This document shows positions 33,688 to 45,337 of a stretch of 64,000 bases of DNA, one piece after another (within the stretch, counting starts at the first letter, position 1; each line of letters begins with the position of its first letter). Source of the DNA: Pilaira anomala (lineage: Eukaryota > Mucoromycota > Mucoromycetes > Mucorales > Mucoraceae); the NCBI GenBank assembly GCA_025716855.1, contig JAIXMQ010000038.1, positions 186,001-250,000 on the forward strand, written 5' to 3'. The translations under genes were made by a program, and so were the position numbers. The notes under the pieces are model-generated. The model was not told the origin of the DNA. It worked only from the letters and a program-made list of their open reading frames with translations, and did no database searches.

Positions 33688-33721
33688 GTCTTCTTTTGGT
33701 TAAAATAAACGCGAGAAGAAA
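33122..33721. other. Divergent promoter region GPI13/RPB5
   Basis: About 600 bases between two divergent genes. It contains a short (GT)n tract near 33155-33166, a T run near 33660-33686, and an ATG-less open stretch at 33214-33453 discussed under findings. No intact gene was accepted. Confidence 0.4.
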
Positions 33722-34788
33722 ATGATGGATCCCAACAATAACGAAGGAACTAGATTATGGAGAGTATTCCGTACTGCACATCAAATGGTTCATGATAGAG
33801 TATGTCTCTTTTTTTTTATCTTTCAAAAGAAAAAAAGTAGAAAGCGAATCCTTATTTATTTTTTGGGTTGTATAGGGTTACTTGGTTTCTCAATCTGAAC
33901 TTGATATGGATTTAGATTCCTTTAAGCGTACATTTGCGCCCTCTGGTGATGTTGAGTAAGTTTCTATACACTCTGTATATATATAGCTCCTTTCACTAAA
34001 CAACAATTTTATTAGTCGTGATCAATTAACCTTTGTAGTTCAAAAGAAAGATGATCCTACTGATCAATTACTCGTATTCTTCCCTAAAGATACTTCTGTA
34101 GGTGTTAAGCCTTTGAGAGTGTAAGTAGAACACCGAAACAACAACAACAACAACAACAACAAACGTATTTAACTTATTCAATTTATAGCTATGTCGAACG
34201 TATGGCACAACAACAAATTCCCAAGGGTATTTGTATTTACCAAAAGAGTATGACAGCTTCCGCCAACAAGGTAATAATAATAATACAACCCCCCTATAAA
34301 TTATTCGTTATTTATCAATTCAAAATGTAGGTCATTCAATCTTTGCCTTCAAAGCATACATTAGAATCATTCCAAGAAAACGAATTATTAGTTAATATCA
34401 CACACCATGTTTTGGTACCCAAACACGAAGTATTGACACCCGAGGAAAAAGCAACTTTATTGCAAAGATAGTAAGACATAAAACTCTATTTGTAATGTGT
34501 AACATTATCATTCATTGTTATTATTTTTTTCTTCTTCTCTTTAGCCGTTTGAGGGAAACTCAATTACCCCGTATTCAACATACTGATCCAGTTGCAAGAT
34601 ACTATGGTTTAAAGCGTGGACAGGTAAATTATTACGATAACAAGAAAGAGAGAATTGGGGAAGAGAGGAGATACCGAAAGAGAGAATATAAGGGAAAAAA
34701 CTGACAGTTTTATTTAATACAGGTTGTCAAGATTTTAAGAGAGAGTGAGACTGCAGGTCGTTATGTCAGTTATAGATTGTGTATTTAA
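33722..34788 (+). CDS. RPB5: RNA polymerase I/II/III shared subunit RPB5 (RPABC1)
   Basis: Seven exons: 33722-33799, 33876-33955, 34016-34120, 34189-34270, 34331-34470, 34545-34623, 34723-34788 (209 aa; Rpb5 is 210-215 in other eukaryotes). Rpb5 forms part of the lower jaw of all three nuclear polymerases. The jaw domain starts [19 protein letters not shown]. The conserved C-terminal assembly domain has [36 protein letters not shown] and the end [10 protein letters not shown]. Two ATGs in tandem (33722, 33725) open the gene. The last exon is only 66 nt and lies after a purine-rich intron. Confidence 0.97.
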
Positions 34789-35105
34789 GTTTTTTCTCAT
34801 AAACAACACACCAAAAAAAGGGATTCTTCTTTTTTTTTTCTTTTTATATATAATTCTTTTCCTTCTATCCCACAACACACACACACACACAAAACCCCCG
34901 TTTTGCCCCCCAAAAAAAATCCTACCCCCTCTTTTTTTTATATATATATATACAATTATAAACAAAAAAAAAAAAAGAATCCAATATAAATATATAATAG
35001 CATGTATTTTTTTTTTTATTACTATTACGATCAGTAGTATCATTTGTAGATGAATTCCAGATTCATTAATCATCGATTTACTTTTTCACTTTGTGTTAAT
35101 TATTA
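34789..35105. other. Intergenic between RPB5 and the 118-aa gene
   Basis: Converging 3' ends. It holds a (CA)n tract near 34874-34890 flanked by C- and A-rich runs, and T/A homopolymers. Nothing coding was seen. Confidence 0.4.
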
Positions 35106-35513
35106 TTATGATCTCTTCTTCTTTCTTCTACCAGGATGTGGAGCACCTTCAACTATACGTCTTACTAATACAAACGCGCCATCTGAAGAAACTACTAGAT
35201 CTATATAAACAATAAGTAAACAACAATATAAACAAAAAAAAAAAAACTTACTTTGTATCATATCAGCCATACAATAACCACCAAGATTAGCTTGCCAAAA
35301 GTAAAAATCAACGATAGCATTTCCAGATTGATGCAGGATTTCTAAATCGCGTTGATGCTTTAAAGTAAGTGGATGAAAGTCTTGTTCTTTCATCACTCCC
35401 CATTCTGGATGCGTTGGTTTATCTTGTTTTATTTGCTGTTGTTGCGTTTCTTCGGTCCAAACAGTAGCTAATCCACTACCATTATCATTATTATTGTTAT
35501 TATTACTGTACAT
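35106..35513 (-). CDS. Small protein, 118 aa, unknown function
   Basis: Two exons: 35513-35252 and 35200-35106. The start is at MYSNNNNNNDNGSG after a T-rich leader. The middle part looks globular: WGVMKEQDFHPLTLKHQRDL then EILHQSGNAIVDFYFWQANL and GGYCMADMIQ. The end reads FVLVRRIVEGAPHPGRRKKK, a basic tail. Two acceptors are possible for the intron (TATATAG used here, or TTCAG 15 bases further), differing by five residues. I do not recognise the family. The ordered, Trp/Tyr-containing core and a clean intron argue for a real gene. Confidence 0.55.
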   Translation of the reverse strand: MYSNNNNNNDNGSGLATVWTEETQQQQIKQDKPTHPEWGVMKEQDFHPLTLKHQRDLEILHQSGNAIVDFYFWQANLGGYCMADMIQSKFFFFCLYCCLLIVYIDLVVSSDGAFVLVRRIVEGAPHPGRRKKKRS

Positions 35514-35980
35514 AATTATTTTTAAAAAAAATAGAATAAAAAATAGATAAAAGAAAGAAAAAAAGAGAGAAAAGAAGAGGGGGTAAAAAAAAATAAAAGG
35601 GGTTAAAATATATAAAGAAAACAACAAGCCATATTTACCATTCTGTGTAGGATAGTTATACTAACGAAAGGAAATCAACTATTTTTTTTAACCCCTCTTT
35701 TCAATACAAACCAACAAGTCTAAAATGTTATTGGTTATGGGTAACTACAATTAGAAAGCTTTTCTTTCTCTTTCATTTTGCTTTATGTGTCACTCAAATG
35801 AATAACAGTTTTTCTGTGATTGGCGTATACAAAGCATCTCTCTTGAACAAGCTCCTACTGCTCGGTAATTCTCAAGTTGTACAATTTAATAGAATACTAA
35901 GGAAATTTTGGCAGCTCACACAAAGATGTAATAACGATTGACCCGTGCTCACTCAAGTTGACAAGCTGCATAATAGCAAA

Positions 35981-36019
<39 letters not shown>

Positions 36020-36174
36020 ATATGAGTGCTTTTTCCATGATAAGAGGAGATAATCTAGTGAGTCAGCTGATTCATTGCGCCGGAACAATGCAAGATTTGA
36101 TTGCTATAATATAGATTACAAAACAAGATTTTATTGCCTCTTCTCGGTTATGAAAGCGATACACATAGATTTAT
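35514..36174. other. Intergenic with (CT)n microsatellite
   Basis: About 660 bases. A (CT)n tract runs from about 35983 to 36014. The open frame on the minus strand across it is only a Glu/Arg repeat. No gene supported. Confidence 0.4.
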
Positions 36175-36564
36175 TTATTTATTTTTGCGTAATAAAGCAT
36201 TTGAAATAAAATGTACAAGGCTTAAATGATTATAATCTTCAGTTTGATAAGTTTGCACAATTCTATACCCCACAAACGCTATCCAAACTACACTAATTGA
36301 CCAAATAAAATACTTTTGTTTAAGAATTGAAGTGACTTGTTGTTGTTCCCTTGACTTTTGTGTTGCACGTTTTACTCCTCTCCTACTTTTAGTTGGTCGT
36401 TGTTGTTGCTGCTCATCACTATGAAAGGTCATGTTCAATAAGGGTATATTTTTTGCACTATGGTTCGTGTTTCGTGTTGAAGCAGCTGCAGCTACTGAAG
36501 TAGGTAAATGTCTTCTTTGCCTTGAAGGTCTTTTACCCATCTCTAACCCTGTTTCTTCCTCCAT
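36175..36564 (-). CDS. Small single-pass membrane protein, 129 aa
   Basis: The start MEEETGLEMGKRPSRQRRHL was chosen because the frame upstream only continues through T-rich leader. The first two thirds are basic and Ser/Gln/Arg-rich (KSRRGVKRATQKSRE). A single hydrophobic segment near the C-terminus (YFIWSISVVWIAFVGYRIV) is followed by about 25 residues. This is the layout of a tail-anchored or type II protein of the secretory pathway or mitochondria. No motif recognised; no intron. Confidence 0.5.
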   Translation of the reverse strand: MEEETGLEMGKRPSRQRRHLPTSVAAAASTRNTNHSAKNIPLLNMTFHSDEQQQQRPTKSRRGVKRATQKSREQQQVTSILKQKYFIWSISVVWIAFVGYRIVQTYQTEDYNHLSLVHFISNALLRKNK

Positions 36565-37247
36565 GGTGTTATTATAACAAATAAACGTATAAAAAAAAAA
36601 ATTCACACTGAGAATTTTCCCCTCACTAATTTTTTTTTTTTTTATTGACCGCTATACATAACAGTTCAATTTTGAAACTGATTTGCATAAAAGACACACT
36701 TATATTGTAAGATCATTCCAACTACATAGTAAAAGAGATATATACTACTACGTAAAAAAAAAAAAAAAAAAAAAAGAAAAGTTGTTTCTTAGTGTACTTG
36801 TACCTCCGATGTATGTTGGCGTAAAAAAAAAAGAAATTGCTCTGATCCGAAATATAAGGGGAAAGAAAAAGACTATAAATAAGTTATTTTTTTGACAGTA
36901 GATCATGAAAGAAAAATTCTTTATAAAGTTTATAAACTAACTAATCTTCTAGACCCTACTATACATTCGTCTTTTATCATCATATGTAAGGGAGTGGGTT
37001 AAGAAGTCTGCCCTTTTTCTCTGTATATCACTTTCTCTCCCAACGCTCGGACATTTTTTTTTTTTTTTTGAAATATCATTTTTTAATGCACCCATGACGT
37101 TTATTACGTCAAATAATTAATATTTTTTTTTAAAAAAAAATAGTAGCTTTTATTTGTTGAAAAGGCAAAGAAGAAGAAAAATACATATGTGTGGGGGGTT
37201 TTTTTTTAAAAAAAAAAAGAAAAAAAGGGCAAAAAATAAAGTGATAA

Positions 37248-37294
<47 letters not shown>

Positions 37295-37484
37295 GATTAT
37301 ACAAATGAAAAAAAAAGCTGGCATATACTGAAAACATAAAATGAATGGTGATTTTTTTTTGATCAAAAAGAAATATATACAAAAGAATAAAGAAAGGTGT
37401 TACATAATTTGGTATAATCCACATTATACGCGTTTTGTGTTAATGGGCATAAGTTTTTTGTGTGTGTTTTTGTTGGGGTGGGCT
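36565..37484. other. Intergenic with a 43-base poly-T tract
   Basis: About 920 bases. The most striking element is an uninterrupted T run at 37250-37292. Other A runs lie near 36754-36775. The open frames are poly-Lys or poly-Phe artefacts. No gene seen. Confidence 0.4.
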
Positions 37485-37726
37485 TTACTTTAATAATGGA
37501 CATTTAAGACGTTTATGACCATATTTTCCACACCAAGTACTAATAAAAAAAAAAGGGGAACTTTTGAATATACATTTGATATATATATATAGCGTATGTT
37601 TTTTATTTACCATTGGCCACCTTGTAAGTTTAATGGCTTAACATCATAGGACATATTAATCAAGGTGGTTGTAGCACTCGTGCTTTGATTGCTTAAAGCA
37701 CAAGTAATATTATTACAGCAGCACAT
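37485..37726 (-). CDS. 56-aa CCHC zinc-knuckle microprotein
   Basis: Two exons: 37726-37611 and 37539-37485; the intron starts GTAAAT and ends TTAG. The joined protein has 56 residues. It begins MCCCNNITCALSNQ, has a Thr/Ser/Asn-rich middle, and ends with QCTWCGKYGHKRLKCPLLK. This is an exact CX2CX4HX4C zinc knuckle (C39, C42, H47, C52) with the aromatic and glycine positions usual for RNA-binding knuckles. The splice junction falls inside the codon of C39, so neither exon alone shows the motif. The cysteine cluster at residues 2-4 and 9 is an added oddity. Function unknown; a knuckle alone suggests single-stranded nucleic acid binding. Confidence 0.55.
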
Positions 37727-39248
37727 GTACAAGAGTATTTAGCTTTAAAATTTTTTTTTTTGTTTGTTAAAAAGAAAGAGAGAGAAAAGAAAAGAAAAAT
37801 AGAGAAAACGACTAAATATATATGTAGTCTTTAAGGAGAGAGAGACTTCTTTCAATTAAGCGTATTGGCGTATATTTTGCCATATTATGTCAAAAAATAC
37901 AAAATAAGTCATGGGGCAGTATTTGATGTGGCATTAATCATATGGAGAAGAGGGGGGCACTTAAAAATTAAAAAGAAAAAGTATATATATATATATATAT
38001 ATAAGAGCACTGCGTGTTGTAGATCCTCTTCTTCCTCCATTTACAAGAGACTATATTTGGTTTCTTTTTTTCTATTCATAACTATATATTTGCCAAAAAG
38101 AGAGAGAGAGATCTGGACAAACATTCCCCCTTTTTTTATAAGTACGCTTTTGTGGGTAGACAATTCCAAAATATAACCTTATAGTTTTTTTTTTTTTAGC
38201 TCTATGGGATAATTTTATCATCATCTCCCTTTCTATTTCTCCTTCTTTTTTTTAAAGTTCTTGTAAAATATGTCGTGTTAACATGATCCACGCTTATTTA
38301 TATTTTTACAAAAGGAAGAAGGGGCTAAAAAAGTTTATTTTATTTTATTTTTATATCATTTTCATCACTTTTCCTCTAGAAACAGCTATATATATAAGCC
38401 CCCCCCCCTCTCTCTCTCTCTGCCTTTTAATTATTGATTTATGGGATGATAAAGCAAATAACTTGCATCATGTTTACAATTTACTAGATAAAGAAAAAGA
38501 TTACCGAGACAAAAATACCCCAATATCTTTTTTTTTTAAAGTTCTATGAAGTAAATCTTTTTTTTTTCTGCATAATTTTTATTTTTATAACTACATATAC
38601 AGAGTTAATTCTCTTTTTCTTTCGCCTCCATTATCAAGAAGTAGTTCATATTATATATTAGTATTAAAACATGCCTAGTATTTACATATAAATATATATA
38701 GAAAAAAGACAATTATTTTCATGTAAATGTAAACCATTTTTATTTTGATTGTCTTTTACATGTATGTAAATGATGCACAAGAATTTACTCGTGTTTTTTT
38801 TAGGTCTAGACAATATAGCTTTTTCAAACCTGGCCAGTATAGTTGTATTTAATCATACCACCACATTTTCATGCCAGTCCTTTCGTTTTTAGTGTCCATT
38901 CCTTTCTCATCCAGTACACACTTCTACATTTTTATGTTAACTTTGTTTACAAGGCGTTATGCTTTTTTCTCCCTATTTACAAACCTAAAAGCAGAAATAG
39001 ATCAGATTGATGGATTTTATGTAATTATTCCGTCAGAACCCTGTCAAATTTTCCATCTTGATAGTAGAAAAAAAAAAAAAGACTAGACCATATTTTTTTT
39101 TGTTGCATCACGAAACTGTCTTTGTATCTGTGAATGTTGCCCAATAGCATAAGTGCAACCTTATTTTTTTTTTTACCGTTTGTGCATATATGTTAAGTCT
39201 CTCTTCGGTCCGGGAGAAGAAAAAGTGAAATAAACAACTCATTTTTAT
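37727..39248. other. Intergenic, AT-rich
   Basis: About 1.5 kb containing (AT)n near 37983-38002, a C run with a CT tract near 38399-38421 and many T runs. No coding or RNA feature was recognised. Confidence 0.4.
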
Positions 39249-41859
39249 TTAACAAAGGTTATTTAATAAACCCACGATGAGAATGATTAAAATTGATTTA
39301 ACTCGGGTATCATTGAAAAACAAACTTATTTTACTTGGTCTTTCTTCACTTGCAAAAGAAGTATCCCAAATTTCCTCTTCCTCCTCTTCTTCTTCTTCTA
39401 CTTTAATAACAGCTGCACTACCACTACTACTACTATTACTATTATTATTACTACCAACTTTTTGATCTGAATTTTGTCCTTTCAAGTTTGTAGGTAAAAG
39501 AGGAAGGGGTTGATAGTCACCACCACCTCCTGATGTTGCTGCTGCTGCTGCTTTTCTACTTGGTGTCGTCGTCGTCGTCGTATTCAATAACTTCATACAT
39601 ATCCAACTCGATATAGTTTGCGTCGATTGACTTGTATAATAACAAACAAATATAAACAAACAACTCGAGACAACCAAATTGATCCACCACCACCACCAAT
39701 AGCCTAGACCATGTGGCAACACAATCATCAATAAACCCTTTGTATCTCCTGCCAGCCACATATGAAATTGTCCAATAAATGTTTCGAGTGAGATCTTTCC
39801 AATAAATGAAAAGAACGCTGAATGTGTATTTCTCAAGTACCGCGTGCTATTACGAAGTACGATAAAGGCAAGAATAGGAATCCATGAAATAAAAGGATGA
39901 CTTTGATTATAACTAAACTTGTTATCCCGACTCAACTCGAATCCAAAGTACCAAACGAGACCCAAGACCGAGCTCATCAGCGCCGTATATTTGACCTTCA
40001 CCCAATGTGGATGATCTGTCAAGCTGTGTTCTGAAACCTTGATAAAAACGTATGCACACACCATACCAATATAAACAATATACGCATCTAAAGCCAATCG
40101 GAACCTCCATTCACCTGCATTCCATTGCACATTAAAGCAACGTTCAAGCATCTCAAAGATAAATTCTAGAACACCAGGTACATGAATGAACGCTGTCGTT
40201 AAACAACAACTGACGATCAATTTAACCAGCATAAACACAACCACCTTATTCCAACTATAACCTACATACATCACAGCCCAAATCACCAAGAACCAAAACG
40301 AGACCAAAGGTGTGAAATAATACGACAAGTAATCTGTATCCATAAAGTACTGCAACACAAACGTCAATAGATTCAAACGCACCATCACATTCAATACACG
40401 TCCGATACCAAAGTCCGCCTTCTTGTAAAAATAAAAGAAATGCCCGTATCCGGTTTGAAAGAGGTAAGCTGCAACGAGCACACGGACCGCATTATAGATC
40501 CCAGCTGTCCCTGACGCTCCACAAAAATGATACACCAAAATCACAAGTTGCATCCATCCTTTCCATTCATTCGTCTGATCTCGATTCAATAACCCTAAAT
40601 CTCCTTCCTTTTGATGTTCCAATTTCGCCATACCTAATACGGCAGTAGCAATCATTAATCCCGTAAACACAGCTGCATCAAAATGTTTATGAATCTTTCC
40701 AAACAATTGCGTACGATCGCCTAAATACATGTACACCACACAGATTCCAAATATAAACATTCCGTCCAACACTTTCTCGCTCGGGACCCATTTCTTATTA
40801 AATCTTGGTGGGAGGAAATAGCTTGAAGGCACACAAACCAAAAAGAACAACAGAAATAGGTATTGATACCAACGTGGTGAAGGGTAACTATAGCAACAGG
40901 TGGCATCCATTGGAAATTTCTTTTCTAACCCATCATTACACCGAAAATTTAATGCAATCTGTGATTGCATCGTTGTCACAGGTACCTGAAAATGAAGTCC
41001 ATCCTCCGTCAAATTCGTACCGCTCAATGCACTGACTTGGTTCCACACAAATGGAATACCAACAGGTATCGCTGTTTCCTTTTTCATCTCTTCTTCTTTT
41101 TCCTCTAAATACTTGTTCATCCTTTCAATCTTTTCAACCGTCATCGTTTCCGTTCTTTCCTTCGATAATCGTTCGTACTTTGGTACCTCCACAGGCCCCA
41201 CCAACATTGCATCCGCTATCGGTCTCGTCACTGCCTCAAATACTCGATCCATACTCGTTTTCCATTCTTCAAAATAACGCTCACCCAAATAATGCATTTG
41301 CCATGCTCCTGTACCAATTACCAATAAACTGGTGCGTTGAACTGGGTTGGCTAGTAATTGAACCGTTGCAGACGTATTTAAATATGGGTCCCACCAAAAC
41401 TCAAGTTCAAGATGTTGATCCGTGAACTGATACTTTCGATCCATATGTCCTTCTCCTTCTAAACTCACGCCGGGCTTAATTAATTGAACTGTAGCTAGAA
41501 ACTGATGACGAGCGATCGAGTCTCCTACATAAAGTATACGGGCATGACTTAAACAAGTACTAATCTCGGTTGGTTTGTATGTATGCAGCATACACGTCGA
41601 AGGTTGCCATTGTTTAAAACTATCATCTTGCCATCGACCTTGGTTTAATAAACTCTGACACCGGTTTCGATCCTCAGGGACTTTTTTGTTTTTTTTTTTT
41701 GTTTTTATGTATTAGTTTATGTTTAAAAATAGTCTTTGTTTTTTGTTTTTTTTTACCAAATAGAAAACGACCGAGAGCCCCTAATATGATGAATAGAAAA
41801 GTAACTAGACAACTATATTTTATTGATTTGAATAGCGTTGAATCAGATGAGGCTCCCAT
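39249..41859 (-). CDS. CAS1/CASD1-family glycan O-acetyltransferase
   Basis: Two exons: 41859-41757 and 41680-39249 (844 aa). This family O-acetylates sugars in the Golgi; it includes human CASD1 (sialic acid) and Cryptococcus Cas1 (capsule glucuronoxylomannan). Exon 1 gives a signal-anchor (CLVTFLFIILGALGRFLF). A lumenal PC-esterase/SGNH domain follows with ILYVGDSIARHQF (catalytic S89) and TEDGLHF (D261, H264). From about residue 300 there are ten or more TM helices. The tail carries poly-Thr, Ala, Gly, Ser and Glu tracts and then one more hydrophobic stretch at the very end (ILIILIVGLL). Which polysaccharide it modifies cannot be told from sequence. Confidence 0.9.
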
Positions 41860-42991
41860 CTTTATTATTTTGAAAGAGAGAAAAGTAGAATAAAAAAAAA
41901 CAAAAAAAAAAGGCACTCTCAAACAACAACAACAAAAAAAAACCTCCTCTACTCTTTTGCGCATTTATTTATGATACGAAAAGCACAGCTTTCATATGAT
42001 TGTGCAAGACTGTCAATTTGATAGGCAGGGATAAATTACTTTAAGAAGTGGGAACTAATTATTTACTTTTTTTTTTTTCTCATTAAAATATAAAGGTGTT
42101 GTTAGAAAGACAAAATAATCTGACATTGTTTTAACATGAGTCTAATTAGATAACTTTTTCAAAAGTTAACACTCTATATTTGATTCTCGTTTCCCTTTTT
42201 TTTATATTTATTCGTTGGATCTATATTACATGGATTTCAACTTGAATCATTATCTGAGATTCAACGTATGCAGAAATTCATGTTACAAAAATTAACTGTG
42301 AACACAAAGTACAGATGTGATCCACTAATCATATTTTATCTTTTTCCAATATACGACAGACAATGGATCAAGTTTTGAAGATGTTAAATATGCTTTACAT
42401 ACTGGTTATATATATTTTTAAGAGAGAACATATCAACTGAGTACTGACGGTCTAAAAAAAACATCAATGAAGGAACATGAATAAGAAGAATAATTTATTT
42501 AACTATTCGTTCATTGTGATAAGGGGAGTTCTGATATAGTTGGTTTTGTTAATAGAAGACTTGTCCTTTCTTGATTCTTTTATTTGCTTCAAAACAAGTG
42601 TTTTTAATTGCAATAAAGAAGGAATAGTATGCAATATAACATGGAAGTCAAATAAGTTGCGCAGGATAAAGAAAGAAGGAACCTTGATTAGTAAATAAAC
42701 TAATGGAGAAGCCGATTCTAATTTATATATGTTATACTCAAAACCAATTATCCTCTTAGATCGTTAGCTATTTTATCTTTGATCATATCTTGCTTATAAC
42801 AACACGTACCATAACCAACAACACTGTAAACAACAGAACTACATATCAATTCGGTACCATCAATACCCTTTTTGTTAAAAGCACCTTTTTTTTTTGCGGC
42901 ATAATTTTTACGATTTCTAATCTTTCACTTTATATATCTATCTTTCTTTTGATTTTATTTACAAACTTTAAAAAGAAACAAGTTTATTTAT
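41860..42991. other. Intergenic, AT-rich
   Basis: About 1.1 kb. No gene supported. Weak coding-like bits near 42230-42400 lack open continuity. Confidence 0.4.
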
Positions 42992-44290
42992 TTACAATAT
43001 ATATTTCAACACAACTTGTTGCGGTGGCCACTCATTTCGTAAGCGTAAAGACTCTTCTAGATGTAAGACCTGTTCATAAATAACAAACATAGTAGCGCTC
43101 TGAAGACTAGTCCAGAATACACGTGGGCCAATGCCACGAAACAAACCAGCCAGGCCCTGATTTCGATAGTTCCAAACCAAGCCTTCGACAATCCCATTAT
43201 AATGCTTTAAAGGCATATCTTTTGATTTCTTGGCTTCAGAAGGTTGCGTCTGTAGTAAGGTCTTGACGAGATCTAATGGGGTAGTGACAGCGCCAGCGAT
43301 GCCACCTGCAAAGGATCCAGTTAATATATCCATCCATAAAGGCAACTTTTGTCCGGGTTCAATATAATTGTTCTTTGCAAATTTTTTAAATTGTTCGTAA
43401 AATGCGAATTGTAGTGCAGAGTATGGTACGTCGCGTAAAATTGTTGCTCGAAATCCATGAAATAATGCACCGAATCCATCGTATTTAACAATCTATAAAG
43501 CACGCATTTTTTTTTTTTTTTTAGAAAAAAGAAAGACTTATTTAACTCACTAATTTATATATGTATATCACTTACGGTTTTAGCGGCGTGAAATGTACTC
43601 TTATAATTATAACCGCTTACAAAATGTGGATTATTGTATCTACCTTGTAACTGCATTCGAGTCTTTAATACTTCAGAAGGCACATAGACTACAGAAGCAG
43701 CTAAATCACCAAATGAACCAGCGGCTAAATGTGCTACCACGTCTGGTATATTATTGGCTGTCAAGTTTCGTTTGGTGAATTCGTAAATGCCAAAATAAAG
43801 TGCTGTACCAGGAACTAAATATGTATATTCTTAAGTAATCTCTCTCTCTTTTTTTTTCGTTTATTCTTTTTACCTGATCCAAGCATAGCAGGTGTAATAC
43901 CAGAATAAAGTCCTCGAAATAAACCTTCTTCCTTGTATATTAATTTATATGCTTGTACCATATTTGAGTACTTGATTGTATTTCGATTTAATGGTTGACC
44001 TTGTAAACGAGTCTTGACTGTATCGACACTATGAATATGCGTGAATAAATACAAGATAATAAAGATTTTTTCTTGTTGTCAGGACATATTTTACCTATGC
44101 ATGACACAATCTCCAAATGAACCACCTATACCACCTGCTACAATGGCCTTAAATAAATAAAAAAAAAAGAAAAAACATTTAGAAAAACGAAAAACTTTTA
44201 TTACGCAATACTTACATCGAAATAAGGTGGGTCAATACTATTTGAGTCACCATGAGCGGAAGGTATTATCCAAGGTCCATGGTTATTCAT
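42992..44290 (-). CDS. Mitochondrial carrier, resembling yeast Mme1 (YMR166C)
   Basis: Five exons: 44290-44216, 44147-44095, 44028-43874, 43814-43576, 43492-42992 (340 aa). Three tandem carrier repeats are seen, with signatures [19 protein letters not shown] and [10 protein letters not shown] (PX[DE]XX[KR] motifs, the first with S in place of P). The blocks [32 protein letters not shown] and [16 protein letters not shown] match the Mme1-type subgroup of yeast, proposed to export Mg2+ from mitochondria. Carrier membership is certain; the transported substrate is not proved by sequence. The first repeat's missing proline lies exactly at an exon junction. The N-terminus has no cleavable presequence, as usual. 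Confidence 0.9.
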
Positions 44291-45337
44291 TGCAAAAAAA
44301 GAAAGAGAGAAAAAGTTTATATATAAAAAAAAAGATAAAAAAAGAAAAAAAAAAGAAAAAAAAAAGAAAGAAAGCAGAAGAAGTAGGAGCTGTCACCGAA
44401 ATAAGTAAATTTAGAGAGGTGTTAGTTTATTTTTATTGGTGTTATGATGAAGAGAGGGCCTTTAAAAATTAGATAAGCCATGAAGTCATGTACACAAAAG
44501 CACTTAAAATAAGTCCCGTTCCTGAGTATCAATTCCATATGCAGTATTTAGAATTGAAGATAATTTAAGAGGTACTTGACAAGACATTTTAAAATTTGAC
44601 ACGACTATAGATCAGTTTCTTTTTACAAATATCATTTTCGATGAAATCCCAATACTGCGTCAACACACATTCAGAGACGTGGAGGGGGCTTATGAGACAA
44701 TCAAATGGATTTTGAAGCACTCTGTTTTGATCACAATAACCTAATTTAAGTTGCAGATGTCAACTTGGTAATCATTCCAGAAGTAGACGTTATTAAAGAT
44801 GAAGTAATGCTACAAAAATACGTCAATAATGGTGGTCAACTTGAACTATATTTTATTTTAATAACTATTCTAGAATTGATCGCCATCCTCACAGGTTTTG
44901 GTTACATAACACCGTTCTACCCTCTAAATCGATCTCAGCTCAACGTCGCAAGCAATTGATCGTGTTAGAGAACCTGTATTTACATATTGGTCAATTTCAA
45001 TTTGCACTTTCGATTCGGATCAAGACAATCAAATCTGAGTCTTACTCTAAGACAAAATAGACACAAATAAACTTAACTAACAAACATATATGACTTTCCA
45101 AAATTAAAAAAAAAAATACATATTAGACAATGTTGCTGTTTCTAATTATTTATTGTCATTTAATAAAAAGCTATTTGTATAACGATAGAATATTTATTTA
45201 TGATAGAAAGGTTTAAACAAGCTTAAATATGGTAACCGTAGGCTCAAATTTTCTTATGGGAATCAGAGTAAAGATATCGCTTTTCGGTATCAGGTTTAGA
45301 AGGGACACTATCGTCCATCAATTTCTAAATAATAATA
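44291..45337. other. Accessory intergenic region
   Basis: About 1 kb. A stretch near 44610-45060 has coding-like composition in changing frames (FDEIPILRQHTFRDVEGAYE, then VNNGGQLELYF) with stops between. It is probably a gene relic of unknown origin. Confidence 0.3.
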
